This document shows positions 45,365 through 54,081 of a stretch of DNA of 64,000 nt, piece after piece. The stretch covers positions 19,633 through 83,632 of the forward strand of contig JAJPIK010000094.1 in NCBI GenBank assembly GCA_021324795.1, written 5' to 3'. Both the position numbers and the translations under genes were made by a program. The number at the start of each line of letters is the position of its first letter. The first letter of the stretch is position 1. The notes under the pieces were generated by a model that was not told the origin of the DNA, searched no databases, and worked only from the letters and a program-made list of their open reading frames with translations. Source of the stretch: Chloroflexota bacterium. Its GTDB lineage: Bacteria; Chloroflexota; UBA6077; FW602-bin22; CADDYW01.

Positions 45365-46297
45365 ATGGAGGAGGGACGCGTGCTGGCGCCGGCTCGGGCG
45401 GCGCGGCGAGGGGGGATCCGTCTCGGCGGAGTTCGCCAGGAATGGCTCGGCGTCGTTTGTCTGCTGCCAGCGCTCGTCGTCCTCCTGGCTGTCCTGGCCT
45501 ATCCTATGATCTACAGCCTCTGGATGAGCTTCCAGAGCTACGACATGATCACGCCCCCGGTCTTCACGGGATTCCAGAACTACCTCGAGGTCCTGAAGAG
45601 CGATCTCTTCTGGAACGCGGTCCGGGTCACCGTTACCTTTACCATCGGTGCCTTCGTTATCGAGTTTCTGCTTGGTCTTGGCCTGGCGCTGGCGATCGAG
45701 CGTGAAGACGTTCGCTTTAAAGGAATCTTCCGAGTCATCTTCATCACCCCGATCGTCTTGACGCCGGTGGTCGTCGGCCTGAACTGGCGGGTCATGCTGA
45801 ATCGCGACTTCGGCATCGTCAACTATCTGCTTAGCCTCGTTGGCATTCCGCCCCAGGGATGGACAATTACCCCGACATTGGCCATGCCTTCCCTGATTTT
45901 CGTCGACGTCTGGCACGAGACCGCCTTCGTGATGCTGGTCCTCTCGGCGGGGTTGGCCAGTCTACCGGCCGAGCCCTTCGAAGCCGCGAGAATTGACGGC
46001 GCGAGTAGCTGGCAATCTCTCTGGTACGTCACCTTGCCACTGCTCCGCCAGTTGATCCTGGTGATCGGTCTCTGGCGTTCGCTTGGGCTGATCCAAGGAT
46101 TTGACATTGCTTTCACCTTGACTGAGGGAGGCCCCGGCCGGGCGACCCAGACGTTGAGTCTCTACGATTTCGGCGTCATGTTCTCCGGCTACCAGGTCGG
46201 CCAGGCATCGGCGATTTCGTACTTGATCTTTCTCCTTTGCCTGATCGTGGCGCTTTTCCTGATTCGAGTCATGCGGCTCCAAATCGGAGACGAATAA
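45365..46297 (+). CDS. ABC transporter D: permease, MalF type
   Basis: The 310-residue protein has six helices, the first at about 31-55 (VVCLLPALVVLLAVLAYPMI), and the EAA loop FEAARIDGASSWQSLW. It starts at the ATG at 45365 behind TAAGGA; a GTG at 45380 behind GGAGGAGGG is a credible alternative and would shorten it by 5 residues. It pairs with the following MalG-type permease. Confidence 0.87.
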   Translation: MEEGRVLAPARAARRGGIRLGGVRQEWLGVVCLLPALVVLLAVLAYPMIYSLWMSFQSYDMITPPVFTGFQNYLEVLKSDLFWNAVRVTVTFTIGAFVIEFLLGLGLALAIEREDVRFKGIFRVIFITPIVLTPVVVGLNWRVMLNRDFGIVNYLLSLVGIPPQGWTITPTLAMPSLIFVDVWHETAFVMLVLSAGLASLPAEPFEAARIDGASSWQSLWYVTLPLLRQLILVIGLWRSLGLIQGFDIAFTLTEGGPGRATQTLSLYDFGVMFSGYQVGQASAISYLIFLLCLIVALFLIRVMRLQIGDE

Positions 46298-46310
46298 AAG
46301 GTGGTCGCAC

Positions 46311-47222
46311 GTGGCAAAAGGATACGCACTCACTGCCAAACAGCCGAAAAGGGTGCCAATCAGCACGCTCCTCGCGTATCTGGCCCTGATCGTTTGGGCA
46401 TTGGTCACGCTGTTTCCGATTGTCTGGGCCTACCTGTCTTCCTTCAAAGCGCCAGCCGACGTCTTCCTGATTCCGCCGAAGTTCATCTTCCTGCCGACGC
46501 TTCACAACTATCTCGAGCTATTCAATCTCGCACCGCCGAGTGAGCTGGAAAACACCGGGAGCTCGAGCACAGCGGCGATTAGCTCAACCTTTCCTCGCTA
46601 CCTCGTCAACAGTGTCATTGTCAGCATTGGTACAACCATCCTGGCATTGCTCGTCGGCAGTCTTGCCGCGTATGCCCTCACCCGCTTCCGGTTACCCTTA
46701 CGGGGAACGATCCTCATCGGCATGTTCCTGACCCGCCTGATCCCACCGATCGCGATCCTCGTTCCGCTCTATCTCGTTTGGCGCAATCTTGGTCTGATTG
46801 ATACTCAGGTCGCGCTGATCATTACCTACCTGACCTTTAGCATTCCCTTCGTGACCTGGCTCATGCGCGGGTTCCTGCTAGACATCCCGGTCGATCTCGA
46901 GGAAGCGGCGATGACCGATGGCTGCTCTCGGCTCGGCGCGCTGCGCCGGGTGATCTTGCCCCTCGCCGCCCCCGGCCTGGCGACGACGGCGATCTTCGCA
47001 CTCATCGGTGCCTGGAACGAGTTCCTCTTCGCCGTGATTCTCACCACCGAGAATGCGAAAACGCTCTCGCCGGCCATTCTGGAGTTTATCACCGACAAGG
47101 CGATTCTCTGGGGACGGCTCTACGCAGCTGGTGATCTGATCATGTTGCCGGTCCTCGTCTTTGGACTTCTCATGCAGCGCCACCTGGCACGCGGCCTGAG
47201 TGGCGGCGCCGTGAAAGGATGA
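46311..47222 (+). CDS. ABC transporter D: permease, MalG type
   Basis: The 303-residue protein starts with GTG after AAAAGGTGG. It has six helices, the EAA loop LEEAAMTDGCSRLGALR and the typical end ARGLSGGAVKG. A periplasmic insert (about 72-92, with GSSSTAAISS) is longer than in the other MalG-type permeases here. It is the last transporter gene before the dehydrogenase. Confidence 0.88.
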   Translation: MAKGYALTAKQPKRVPISTLLAYLALIVWALVTLFPIVWAYLSSFKAPADVFLIPPKFIFLPTLHNYLELFNLAPPSELENTGSSSTAAISSTFPRYLVNSVIVSIGTTILALLVGSLAAYALTRFRLPLRGTILIGMFLTRLIPPIAILVPLYLVWRNLGLIDTQVALIITYLTFSIPFVTWLMRGFLLDIPVDLEEAAMTDGCSRLGALRRVILPLAAPGLATTAIFALIGAWNEFLFAVILTTENAKTLSPAILEFITDKAILWGRLYAAGDLIMLPVLVFGLLMQRHLARGLSGGAVKG

Positions 47223-47271
47223 GCGCGAGACACCAGAAAAACATTAACCATTTGCTGGAGGAATGGGTTCT

Positions 47272-48384
47272 ATGCCACAAACTCTTGGCGCCGCGATTCT
47301 CGGTTGCGGCGGCATTGGAACGGCGCACGCCTGGGCGGTAACCCGCGTGCCCGGCGTGAAAATGGTTGCCTGCGTAGATGCGATTCCCGAGCGGGCCCAG
47401 GCCTTCGCGAGCCGCTTCGGGGGCGATGCCTACACCGATCCCGTCCGCGCCCTTGAACGCTCCGACGTCGACTTCGTGCTCGTCACGACCGCTAACGATC
47501 TCCATGCCCCGTTGACGATTCATGCCCTCGAGGCTGGCAAGCACGTGCTGGTCCAGAAGCCGATGGCACTGAACCTCCGGGAATGCGACGCGATGGTCGC
47601 AGCGGCAGAGCGCTCCGGCAAGAAGCTGATGGTATCCTTCTTCGAGTTCTTTCATCCCGCTTTTGTCCGGGCCAAGGAGCTCATCGATGACGGGGTCATC
47701 GGACGAATCTTCATGATCAAGGCGATCATGGCCTGGTACATGCCGAATACCGACGCCTGGCGCTTCAATCCGGCAGTCTCGGGCGGCGGCATTCTGATGG
47801 ATGGCCACTCCCACCACGTCGCTCTCTTCCACTGGCTCGTCAAAGAGCCGGTCCAGAGCGTCTTTAGCGAAGGCGGGACCTTGGCGTCGGAAGCTCGGGT
47901 CGAAGACACGGCGGTGACCCTTCTGCGCACGCCCAGTGCGATCGGCGAGATCTCCGGCAGTATGCGCCTCAAGGAGCCCTGCCCGCAGAATGGTCGCTAC
48001 TTCAAGGAATCGATCGAGATCTTCGGGACCGACGGCACGATCCAGATCAAGCCGGAGGAACGGCCCAGCTTGCGGGTCTTCTCCGACAATGGCCGCGTTG
48101 CCGAAAAGCTCAATGGCTGGATCAGCCCTAACCTCGAATGGATTCCCTACGAGGACCGGGGCCGCAGCATGCACTTCAACGGCGATGAGGATCCATGGGT
48201 ACCGGAGCATCGCTACTTCGTTGACTGCATTCGCGAGGACCGCGAGCCGGTCAGCAATGGCCAATTCGGCCGCGAGGTCATGGAAATGGTCTTCGCCGGC
48301 TATGAATCGTTACGTCAAGGTCGTTCGATCAAGCTGCCGCTGGACGTCGCGGCCGGCGTGGGTTACCAGGGGATTCCGCGATGA
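47272..48384 (+). CDS. Gfo/Idh/MocA-family dehydrogenase
   Basis: The N-terminal Rossmann motif is AILGCGGIGTAHAWA, the EKP motif appears as QKPMALN, and the substrate-domain motif GGGILMDGHSHHVALFHW carries the catalytic Asp/His pair. It should oxidise or reduce a cyclic sugar, inositol or sugar acid with NAD(P). The ATG at 47272 is 10 bases after GGAGG; an ATG at 47263 lies too close to it. The stop overlaps the next start (ATGA), so the pair is coupled. It belongs to the transporter D cluster. Confidence 0.88.
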   Translation: MPQTLGAAILGCGGIGTAHAWAVTRVPGVKMVACVDAIPERAQAFASRFGGDAYTDPVRALERSDVDFVLVTTANDLHAPLTIHALEAGKHVLVQKPMALNLRECDAMVAAAERSGKKLMVSFFEFFHPAFVRAKELIDDGVIGRIFMIKAIMAWYMPNTDAWRFNPAVSGGGILMDGHSHHVALFHWLVKEPVQSVFSEGGTLASEARVEDTAVTLLRTPSAIGEISGSMRLKEPCPQNGRYFKESIEIFGTDGTIQIKPEERPSLRVFSDNGRVAEKLNGWISPNLEWIPYEDRGRSMHFNGDEDPWVPEHRYFVDCIREDREPVSNGQFGREVMEMVFAGYESLRQGRSIKLPLDVAAGVGYQGIPR

Positions 48385-49244
48385 AGCTGGGAGTGCTCGG
48401 CTTTCTTCCTCGTAGCTTTGGCGACCTCCGGATCGAACAAATTCGCGAGGTGTGCGAGCTGGGCTTTCGCGGAACCGGACTTCCAACCGGAGACGACCCG
48501 ACGAGCGTCAGCAGCACACGAGCGCGGGAGATTGGCCAGATGTTCCGCGACGCTGGCGTCGAGCTCGTCGAGTACGGTCGGTATTCGACGAATCTGGTGT
48601 CTCCGGATGCCGCGGTGCGCCGGCAGAACGTTGCCTCCTTACGCGAGGCCTTCCGGGTCGCCAGGGCGGCTGGTTGCCCGGCCGTCATCACTGGCGCCGG
48701 CTCGCTTGATCCGCGTGGCGCATGGCTGCCCCATCCAGATAACAACACGGAAAAGACCCGCGAACGTCTGATCACATCCTTGCGTGAAGCGAGCAAAGCC
48801 GCCGAGGACCAAGGGGTAATTCTCGGGCTCGAATGTCACACCGTCACTGCCCTCAGCAATGCCCAGACCACACGCGCCGTCCTCGATGCCGTTGGCTCCC
48901 CGGCCCTGAAGGTCCACCTTGACCCCGTCAACTGGCTAACCTGGGAAACGGTCTACCGGAGTGGCGAAGCGACGAGCCGCATGTTCGAAACGCTCGGACC
49001 CGAGCGACTGCTCGGCGCCCATAGCAAAGGGGTGACGGTTGAGCCGCGCCTGATCATTCACATTAGCGAGTCGGTGACCGGTGCTGACGACGATATCTTC
49101 GACCACGCGGCTCTGCTCCGCGAGGCAGCGAAGATGTCGCGCGACTTCTACGTCGTGATCGAGCACCTCAAGCCGGAGCAGATGCCGGCCGCGCGAGCTC
49201 ATCTGCTTAAGATCGCTGAGCAGATAGGCGTCCAGTTCGATTGA
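48381..49244 (+). CDS. Xylose isomerase-like TIM barrel protein (sugar epimerase/isomerase type)
   Basis: The 287-residue protein has the AP-endonuclease-2/xylose-isomerase-like fold. Visible metal-site strands are GLECHTVTAL, VHLDPVNWL, GAHSKGV and FYVVIEHLKPEQM, giving Glu, Asp, His and Glu ligands. Such proteins epimerise or isomerise ketoses or dehydrate inosose. It is coupled by ATGA to the dehydrogenase, so the two probably act in sequence on the same substrate. Confidence 0.82.
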   Translation: MKLGVLGFLPRSFGDLRIEQIREVCELGFRGTGLPTGDDPTSVSSTRAREIGQMFRDAGVELVEYGRYSTNLVSPDAAVRRQNVASLREAFRVARAAGCPAVITGAGSLDPRGAWLPHPDNNTEKTRERLITSLREASKAAEDQGVILGLECHTVTALSNAQTTRAVLDAVGSPALKVHLDPVNWLTWETVYRSGEATSRMFETLGPERLLGAHSKGVTVEPRLIIHISESVTGADDDIFDHAALLREAAKMSRDFYVVIEHLKPEQMPAARAHLLKIAEQIGVQFD

Positions 49245-49251
49245 GTCTCAC

Positions 49252-49297
49252 GCGGAGACGCGGAGTTTTTTAACCTATTTCTTCTCCACGTCTCCGC
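49252..49297. repeat. Inverted repeat between the two TIM-barrel genes
   Basis: GCGGAGACGCGGAG (49252-49265) is inverted at 49284-49297 with one mismatch. The loop is T/A-rich and includes TTTTTTAA directly after the first arm. It may act as a terminator or mRNA-processing hairpin within the operon, or be a dispersed repeat unit. Confidence 0.45.
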
Positions 49298-49336
49298 CTG
49301 GGAATCACCGGCAAAAGATAAGAAGGGAAGCGTATC

Positions 49337-50188
49337 ATGCTCAATGTAAAGGTTGGCCATACTCTTTTGACCTGGGACGTGTTCGCACATCCAGAGAATA
49401 TCGAAACCGGGATTCGCGACATTGCCGAGCTTGGCTTCGCCGGCACCGAGACCGGGGGAGCACTCTACGACTGGTGGGAGCAGAACCGCCCCGGCCAGCT
49501 CAAGCAGATCCTCCAGAAAGCAGGCATCCCCATGGTTACCCTCTTTCACTCGGGAGAGTGGACCGATCCCAAGGCGCGTCCCGATCTCTTAGAGCGAGCA
49601 CGCCGCTGGTCGGCAGCGGTGAAGGAGCTCGGCGGTGAGATGCTCATGCTGGTTCCGGGGCGCCGCCGCGAGGCTCCGCCCTATGGCCTCGACGACTTCA
49701 AGCAGATGGCGGAGACGATGAACCAGGCCGGCGAGGTCGCCAAGCAGGCCGGGATCAACGCGACGATGCATCCACACTGGGGTACCGCCGCCGAGACCCG
49801 TCTGGAGATCGAAGTTCTCTTGTCTTCGCTTGACCCGGCGCTGGTTGGCTTCGCGCCGGATACCGGTCAAATTGCCAAGGGAGGCGCCGACCCATTTCCG
49901 ATCGTCGAGCGATGGGCGGAAATCGTCCGCTACGTCCACATGAAGGATTTAAGTCCGGAGTGGGAGGAGATGCGCAAGGCCGGAGTTCCACTCCGGAGCC
50001 CAGAAGGGTACGCCGAGATGGGGCAGGGAGTGATCGACTTTCGCCACCTGCTTCCCATTCTCGACCGGGTAAACTATACTGGCTGGCTGATGGCCGAGCT
50101 CGACGAGTCGAAGCGTGGTGGGAAGGCGTCGGCCACGCTCGCCAAACAGTACATTGAATCAACACTGGGATTGAGATTGCAAAGCTAA
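49337..50188 (+). CDS. Xylose isomerase-like TIM barrel protein (IolE/hydroxypyruvate isomerase type)
   Basis: The 283-residue protein has strands TMHPHWGTA, FAPDTGQIAKGG, YVHMKDLS and MAELDESKRG, supplying His, Asp, His and Glu metal ligands as in IolE-like dehydratases and epimerases. It starts at an ATG after GAAGGGAAG, 92 bp after its paralogue and behind a hairpin. It is the last gene of the co-directional cluster that begins at 42208. The convergent neighbour is the rhamnonate dehydratase-like gene. Confidence 0.82.
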   Translation: MLNVKVGHTLLTWDVFAHPENIETGIRDIAELGFAGTETGGALYDWWEQNRPGQLKQILQKAGIPMVTLFHSGEWTDPKARPDLLERARRWSAAVKELGGEMLMLVPGRRREAPPYGLDDFKQMAETMNQAGEVAKQAGINATMHPHWGTAAETRLEIEVLLSSLDPALVGFAPDTGQIAKGGADPFPIVERWAEIVRYVHMKDLSPEWEEMRKAGVPLRSPEGYAEMGQGVIDFRHLLPILDRVNYTGWLMAELDESKRGGKASATLAKQYIESTLGLRLQS

Positions 50189-50243
50189 GCGAGACGAGCC
50201 ACCCCACTGAGACGCAGCGAGCGGGCGGTTTAGTTTTGTCAGG

Positions 50244-51431
50244 CTACCCCAGCTCCCGGCGCGCTACGACTTTGGCATCGTCCAGCTCGACGCCAATACC
50301 GGGTTTCTCGGTCAGGCGGACGACGCCATTGACCGGCTTGACCGGCTCCTTGAAGAAGAACTGGTGCACTTCGTTCCACTTGATCAGGTACTCGAGCAGC
50401 GGGCACAGGTTGGCCGGCTGCGAAGCGATCAGATGGGCGGTCGCTGGCACCGAATGGCCGTGAGGAATCACCGGCAGGTCGTAGGTCGAGGCCAGGGCAC
50501 AGATTTTCAGTACCTCGCTGATTCCACCGGCCCAGTAGATGTCCGGCTGGAGAACGTCGGCGCTGTGAGAGTCCATCAGCCCTTTCAGCCCCCAGCGGGT
50601 GTACTGATGCTCGCCGGTGGCGATCGGGATCGGGGAACGCTGGCGAATCAGGGCGCAGCCCTCGCGCTCTTTGTCCGCCATCATCGGCTCTTCGAGCCAA
50701 CGCGGGCGAAGGTCGGCGAGGCGCTGGGCCATCATCGTCGCGTAGGGCACATCCCAGCTCATCCAGGCGTCGAGCATAACGTCGACATCGTCGCCGACTG
50801 TTTCCCGCAAGGTTTGGGCAAGCTCCAGGTTCTTGCGAATGCCCTCGCGGCCATCGAGCGGTCCATGGCGGAAGAACCACTTGGTCGCCCGGAACCCCTG
50901 CCCGACGATCATTTTTGCCCGTTCCCGTACCAGGGACGGCTCGAGCGAATAGCCCAGGGCGCTCGCGTAGGCGGGGATCTCGGTGCGGGTCGGTCCACCC
51001 AGAAGGCGATAGACTGGCGCTCCTGCCCACTTGCCTTTGAGGTCCCAGAGCGCGCAGTCGAGCGCGCTGATCGCCATCATCGTGACGCCGCCGCGTCCAT
51101 GGACCTGCGAGCGATAAAGCTTGTCCCAGATCCGCTCGGTCGCCCGGGGATCCTCGCCGACGACAATCGGCGCGAGCTGTCGGGCAATGATCTGCGCTTG
51201 GTCGGCGGTGATCGGCCCTCCTAGCCCGGTTACCCCCTCGTCGGTCTCGACTTCGACAAAGCCAGACACGATCTGATACTTGCCGGGCGCGAGCTTGGGC
51301 GTGTTGCCCGCGCCCTCGGCCTTGTGCTCCGGGTAAATGTCGATTGGACGGACCAACCGCTCTTCCCAGAATTCGTCCGGGTGCTCCATCACCCCTTCGA
51401 GTTGAAACACGTGGAGCCGGGTAATCTTCAT
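50244..51431 (-). CDS. L-rhamnonate dehydratase-like enzyme (enolase superfamily)
   Basis: The 395-residue protein shares several signatures with RhmD: TKWFFRHGPLDG, VMLDAWMSWDVPYAT, the EEP metal strand WLEEPMM, ATGEHQYTRWG, DVLQPDIYWAGG, VIPHGHSV, EPVKPVNG and KPGIGVEL. RhmD dehydrates L-rhamnonate to 2-keto-3-deoxy-L-rhamnonate. The match in the active-site strands is good, but the capping domain (VMEHPDEFWEERLV, IYPEHKAEG) differs from E. coli RhmD, so another 6-deoxy or aldonic acid is possible. The start has AGGAAAGAG upstream. It converges on the 42208-50188 cluster. Confidence 0.78.
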   Translation of the reverse strand: MKITRLHVFQLEGVMEHPDEFWEERLVRPIDIYPEHKAEGAGNTPKLAPGKYQIVSGFVEVETDEGVTGLGGPITADQAQIIARQLAPIVVGEDPRATERIWDKLYRSQVHGRGGVTMMAISALDCALWDLKGKWAGAPVYRLLGGPTRTEIPAYASALGYSLEPSLVRERAKMIVGQGFRATKWFFRHGPLDGREGIRKNLELAQTLRETVGDDVDVMLDAWMSWDVPYATMMAQRLADLRPRWLEEPMMADKEREGCALIRQRSPIPIATGEHQYTRWGLKGLMDSHSADVLQPDIYWAGGISEVLKICALASTYDLPVIPHGHSVPATAHLIASQPANLCPLLEYLIKWNEVHQFFFKEPVKPVNGVVRLTEKPGIGVELDDAKVVARRELG

Positions 51432-51763
51432 CTCTTTCCTCCTGGCGATCGATGGGGCAATGATATCTGATGCCGCTCCCCAGTCTACACCGGCGACGCG
51501 CCAGTCGTCACGCGTGTGGTCTCGGTCACCTGGTCCCCTCTCTTGCTGGTTTTTATTGTTTTCTCAGAAATTTGCGTTAAGCTGATGATAAGAGATGGTG
51601 GATCTCCTTCACCTCTGATGCCGACTCTCCCACCGGGGGAGCGGAGAAGAGAATTCTCCTTCCTCCGGGCACTGAAGAAAAGAGTGAGGGGATGAGGATT
51701 CTCCCCATCTCGCGCCGCGACCGATCTTATCACAATCGCCCGGATGCGGCCGAAGGGGTGGAC

Positions 51764-53110
51764 ATGCCGAAAAATACAGTGTTGTATCGGCTCCTCGGGT
51801 TGTTCCTGGGAGCACTGCTGCTTACCAGTTGCTCCGGAAAAGGAGCGCTTGCCCTGCGACGCCCGGATCTCACCCCGACGACTGATCGCTCGCTCACTAC
51901 TCTTCCCCTGCCAACGTCCAACTCGACGACAGCGACGACGGATCCAACCCAGCAGGCGATCCAGGCGGCCATTCAAAAGGCCAACGACGAGCAAGCGCAG
52001 GCGTTCGCCCAGCACAATCCGTCGCTGATGCAAGATACCGCGACGAGTAGCTACTACGCCGAGCTGAGCCGAATCAATCAGGATCTGGCGAACTCCGGCG
52101 TCACCGCGATCAAGCTGATCACGCTTGAATGGGGATCAATCAGCGTGCAAGGGACGACCGCTCAGGCAACGACGTTCGAGACCTGGCGCACCACCTACGA
52201 TGACGGCACGACCACCCAGGACCGCGAGCAAAACGCGTATACCCTCGTCCTCCAAGACGGAAGCTGGAAGATCCAGACCGACGATCATCCCGACACCGGC
52301 TCGGGTCAGCCGAGCAACAGCAGTCCGCCCACCACGACTACACCGGTTCCCAACCCAATCCTGCCGCGTCCACCGGGTTCCTCCGGTCGCGCCGGCGAAT
52401 CACATAACTGGTCCGGCTACTACGTAAACAACGGCACTTTCACCGAAGTGACCGGGACCTGGACCGTACCCCAGCCGACGAATACCGGCATCCTAGCCGC
52501 TGGCTCGACCTGGGTCGGCATCGGCGGAGTCCGCGCCCGTGATCTGATCCAAGCCGGCACTGAAGAGACAGTCGGCCGGAACGGCCAGATCAGCTACGAC
52601 GCCTGGCTCGAGCTGCTGCCGCGCGCTTCCCATCCGGTCAACCTTACCATCAACCCCGGCGATTCGGTCACCGTGGAGATCGCCCAGCAGCAGTCCGGTC
52701 GCTGGCTGATCTCTTTCAAGAACAACACCACCGGCCAGAGCGATCAGGTAACCGAGCAGTATCAGTCGTCACTGAGCTCGGCCGAGTGGATCGAGGAAGC
52801 GCCAAGTATTCGTGGCCGCCGGCTGATCCCCTTGGAAAACTTTGGCACGGTGCAATTCCAGAAGGCGTCGACGATCAAAGACGGCAAGCCGGAGACGATC
52901 TCAGAAGCGGGAGGCCGACCGATCACGATGATCGACCAATCCGGCACGGCGATCTCCACCCCCTCGGCGCTCGACAGCGTCGGCGATAGCTTCACGATCA
53001 CCCGGACCGGTCCACCTCCTCAGGCCCAACCAGCGCCAGCGACCAGCCGCAACCGGCGCACCGGATCCTTTCCCGTTGTCGTGAGGCACTCCCTTTTCAC
53101 TTCCCTCTGA
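51764..53110 (+). CDS. G1-type (eqolisin-like) glutamic peptidase lipoprotein
   Basis: The start at 51764 (MPKNTVLYRLL) follows AAGGGGTGG. A lipoprotein signal ends at Cys23 (LLLTSC). A helical/beta domain at about 60-190 resembles NTF2/IMS-like domains (LEWGSISVQGTTAQATTFE, DGSWKIQTDDH). After a Pro/Thr linker, the peptidase domain starts at SHNWSGYYV, with LIQAGTEE (catalytic Gln region) and SAEWIEEAP (catalytic Glu region). G1 enzymes cut proteins at acidic pH with this Gln/Glu pair. The fusion of this domain to an envelope-anchored lipoprotein domain is uncommon. It is a single-gene unit. Confidence 0.8.
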   Translation: MPKNTVLYRLLGLFLGALLLTSCSGKGALALRRPDLTPTTDRSLTTLPLPTSNSTTATTDPTQQAIQAAIQKANDEQAQAFAQHNPSLMQDTATSSYYAELSRINQDLANSGVTAIKLITLEWGSISVQGTTAQATTFETWRTTYDDGTTTQDREQNAYTLVLQDGSWKIQTDDHPDTGSGQPSNSSPPTTTTPVPNPILPRPPGSSGRAGESHNWSGYYVNNGTFTEVTGTWTVPQPTNTGILAAGSTWVGIGGVRARDLIQAGTEETVGRNGQISYDAWLELLPRASHPVNLTINPGDSVTVEIAQQQSGRWLISFKNNTTGQSDQVTEQYQSSLSSAEWIEEAPSIRGRRLIPLENFGTVQFQKASTIKDGKPETISEAGGRPITMIDQSGTAISTPSALDSVGDSFTITRTGPPPQAQPAPATSRNRRTGSFPVVVRHSLFTSL

Positions 53111-53216
53111 AGAGAAGGGTCATTGTAACATTGTCAGGGGCTCGTCCGTTACGACAGGTGGTAACAGGATTACTGCTCGGCGTCAACCCGAGCGAGCCGA
53201 CAGGAGGGAAAGCACC

Positions 53217-53909
53217 ATGAAAAAATTCCGATCGTTCTTCCTGGCCATTCTATTCATGGGGGTGCTGACGTCGCCAGTGTGGGCAGAGGGTGACCACGGC
53301 CATGACGACTGGCGTGGCCCGATCTTCTACGATATCCGCCACGGGCACGGGAACGGCCCAGTGAATGCCAACGACCGACCAGGGCGTGCCTTTAATCTCT
53401 TCCTGGCGAGCGGGCAAGCTGACGCGGGTCAGATCGATCCCAACGTCACGGTCATCCCCCCGGGGGGCAGCAGCCAGGCAGCAACCGTCTGCGCTAATAT
53501 TCCGGGAGCCTGGGCAAGCCCACTCGCTCACAGTAACTGGATCTCGCTCCAGGCGGACTGTACGACGAGTTTAGCAAATGCCGCGAACTACCAATACAGC
53601 ACGACCTTCACATTGCCAGCTCACCATCCCGGAGTTTCGATCGCCGGCAACGTGCTCGCTGACGATTCGGTCACGATCCAGCTCAATGGCAATACCATCT
53701 TTACTGGCGGAGGCTTCACCTCGCCAACGCCATTCTCCAGTAATAATCCCGCCTTCTTCACGACTGGCACGAACACGCTAACTTTCACCGTTTATAACGT
53801 CACCGGTCCATCAGGTTTGGACTTCGCAGCAAGAGTCCACGCTGGTCGTGGGCAACCGCCCGGCCCCCCACGCGGCGACCAAGACGATAACGACAACGAC
53901 GGCGACTAA
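53217..53909 (+). CDS. Secreted protein of unknown function
   Basis: The 230-residue protein has a Sec signal (MKKFRSFFLAILFMGVLTSP, cleaved after VWA) and starts behind GACAGGAGGG. The mature part has a His/Gly/Asp-rich N-terminus, one possible disulfide pair (Cys in TVCANIPG and ADCTTS), and a beta-sandwich-like domain (SIAGNVLADDSVTIQLNG, GTNTLTFTVYNVTG). Such jelly-roll domains bind carbohydrate or form structural layers. It ends in an Asp/Asn-rich tail. The family is not recognised. Confidence 0.65.
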   Translation: MKKFRSFFLAILFMGVLTSPVWAEGDHGHDDWRGPIFYDIRHGHGNGPVNANDRPGRAFNLFLASGQADAGQIDPNVTVIPPGGSSQAATVCANIPGAWASPLAHSNWISLQADCTTSLANAANYQYSTTFTLPAHHPGVSIAGNVLADDSVTIQLNGNTIFTGGGFTSPTPFSSNNPAFFTTGTNTLTFTVYNVTGPSGLDFAARVHAGRGQPPGPPRGDQDDNDNDGD

Positions 53910-53928
53910 CGGTTTGGCAGGACACGGC

Positions 53929-53975
53929 CTTACTCCGACCCCTCTCTATCGCGAATGAAGAGGGGTCGGAGTAAG
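53929..53975. terminator. Perfect 17-bp hairpin between convergent genes
   Basis: CTTACTCCGACCCCTCT (53929-53945) is exactly inverted at 53959-53975 across a 13-base loop. It lies between the secreted-protein gene and the transporter E permease, which end facing each other, so it is a likely bidirectional terminator. Its CCCCTCT core matches the hairpins at 6677 and 21104. Confidence 0.6.
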
Positions 53976-54081
53976 CCAACTCCGGACGATGGCTTCGCAC
54001 TGCTGTCTCTGCACTCCATCCCGGCGCTCATCGTCCAACCCTTACCGGATGAACACTCCCCGCTTTCTCTTCGCTGATAGA

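Noticed and set aside
49245..49336. Possible CRISPR repeat unit in the CGGAGACGCGGAG sequence
   Set aside because: There is one inverted pair only, with no array of regularly spaced copies.
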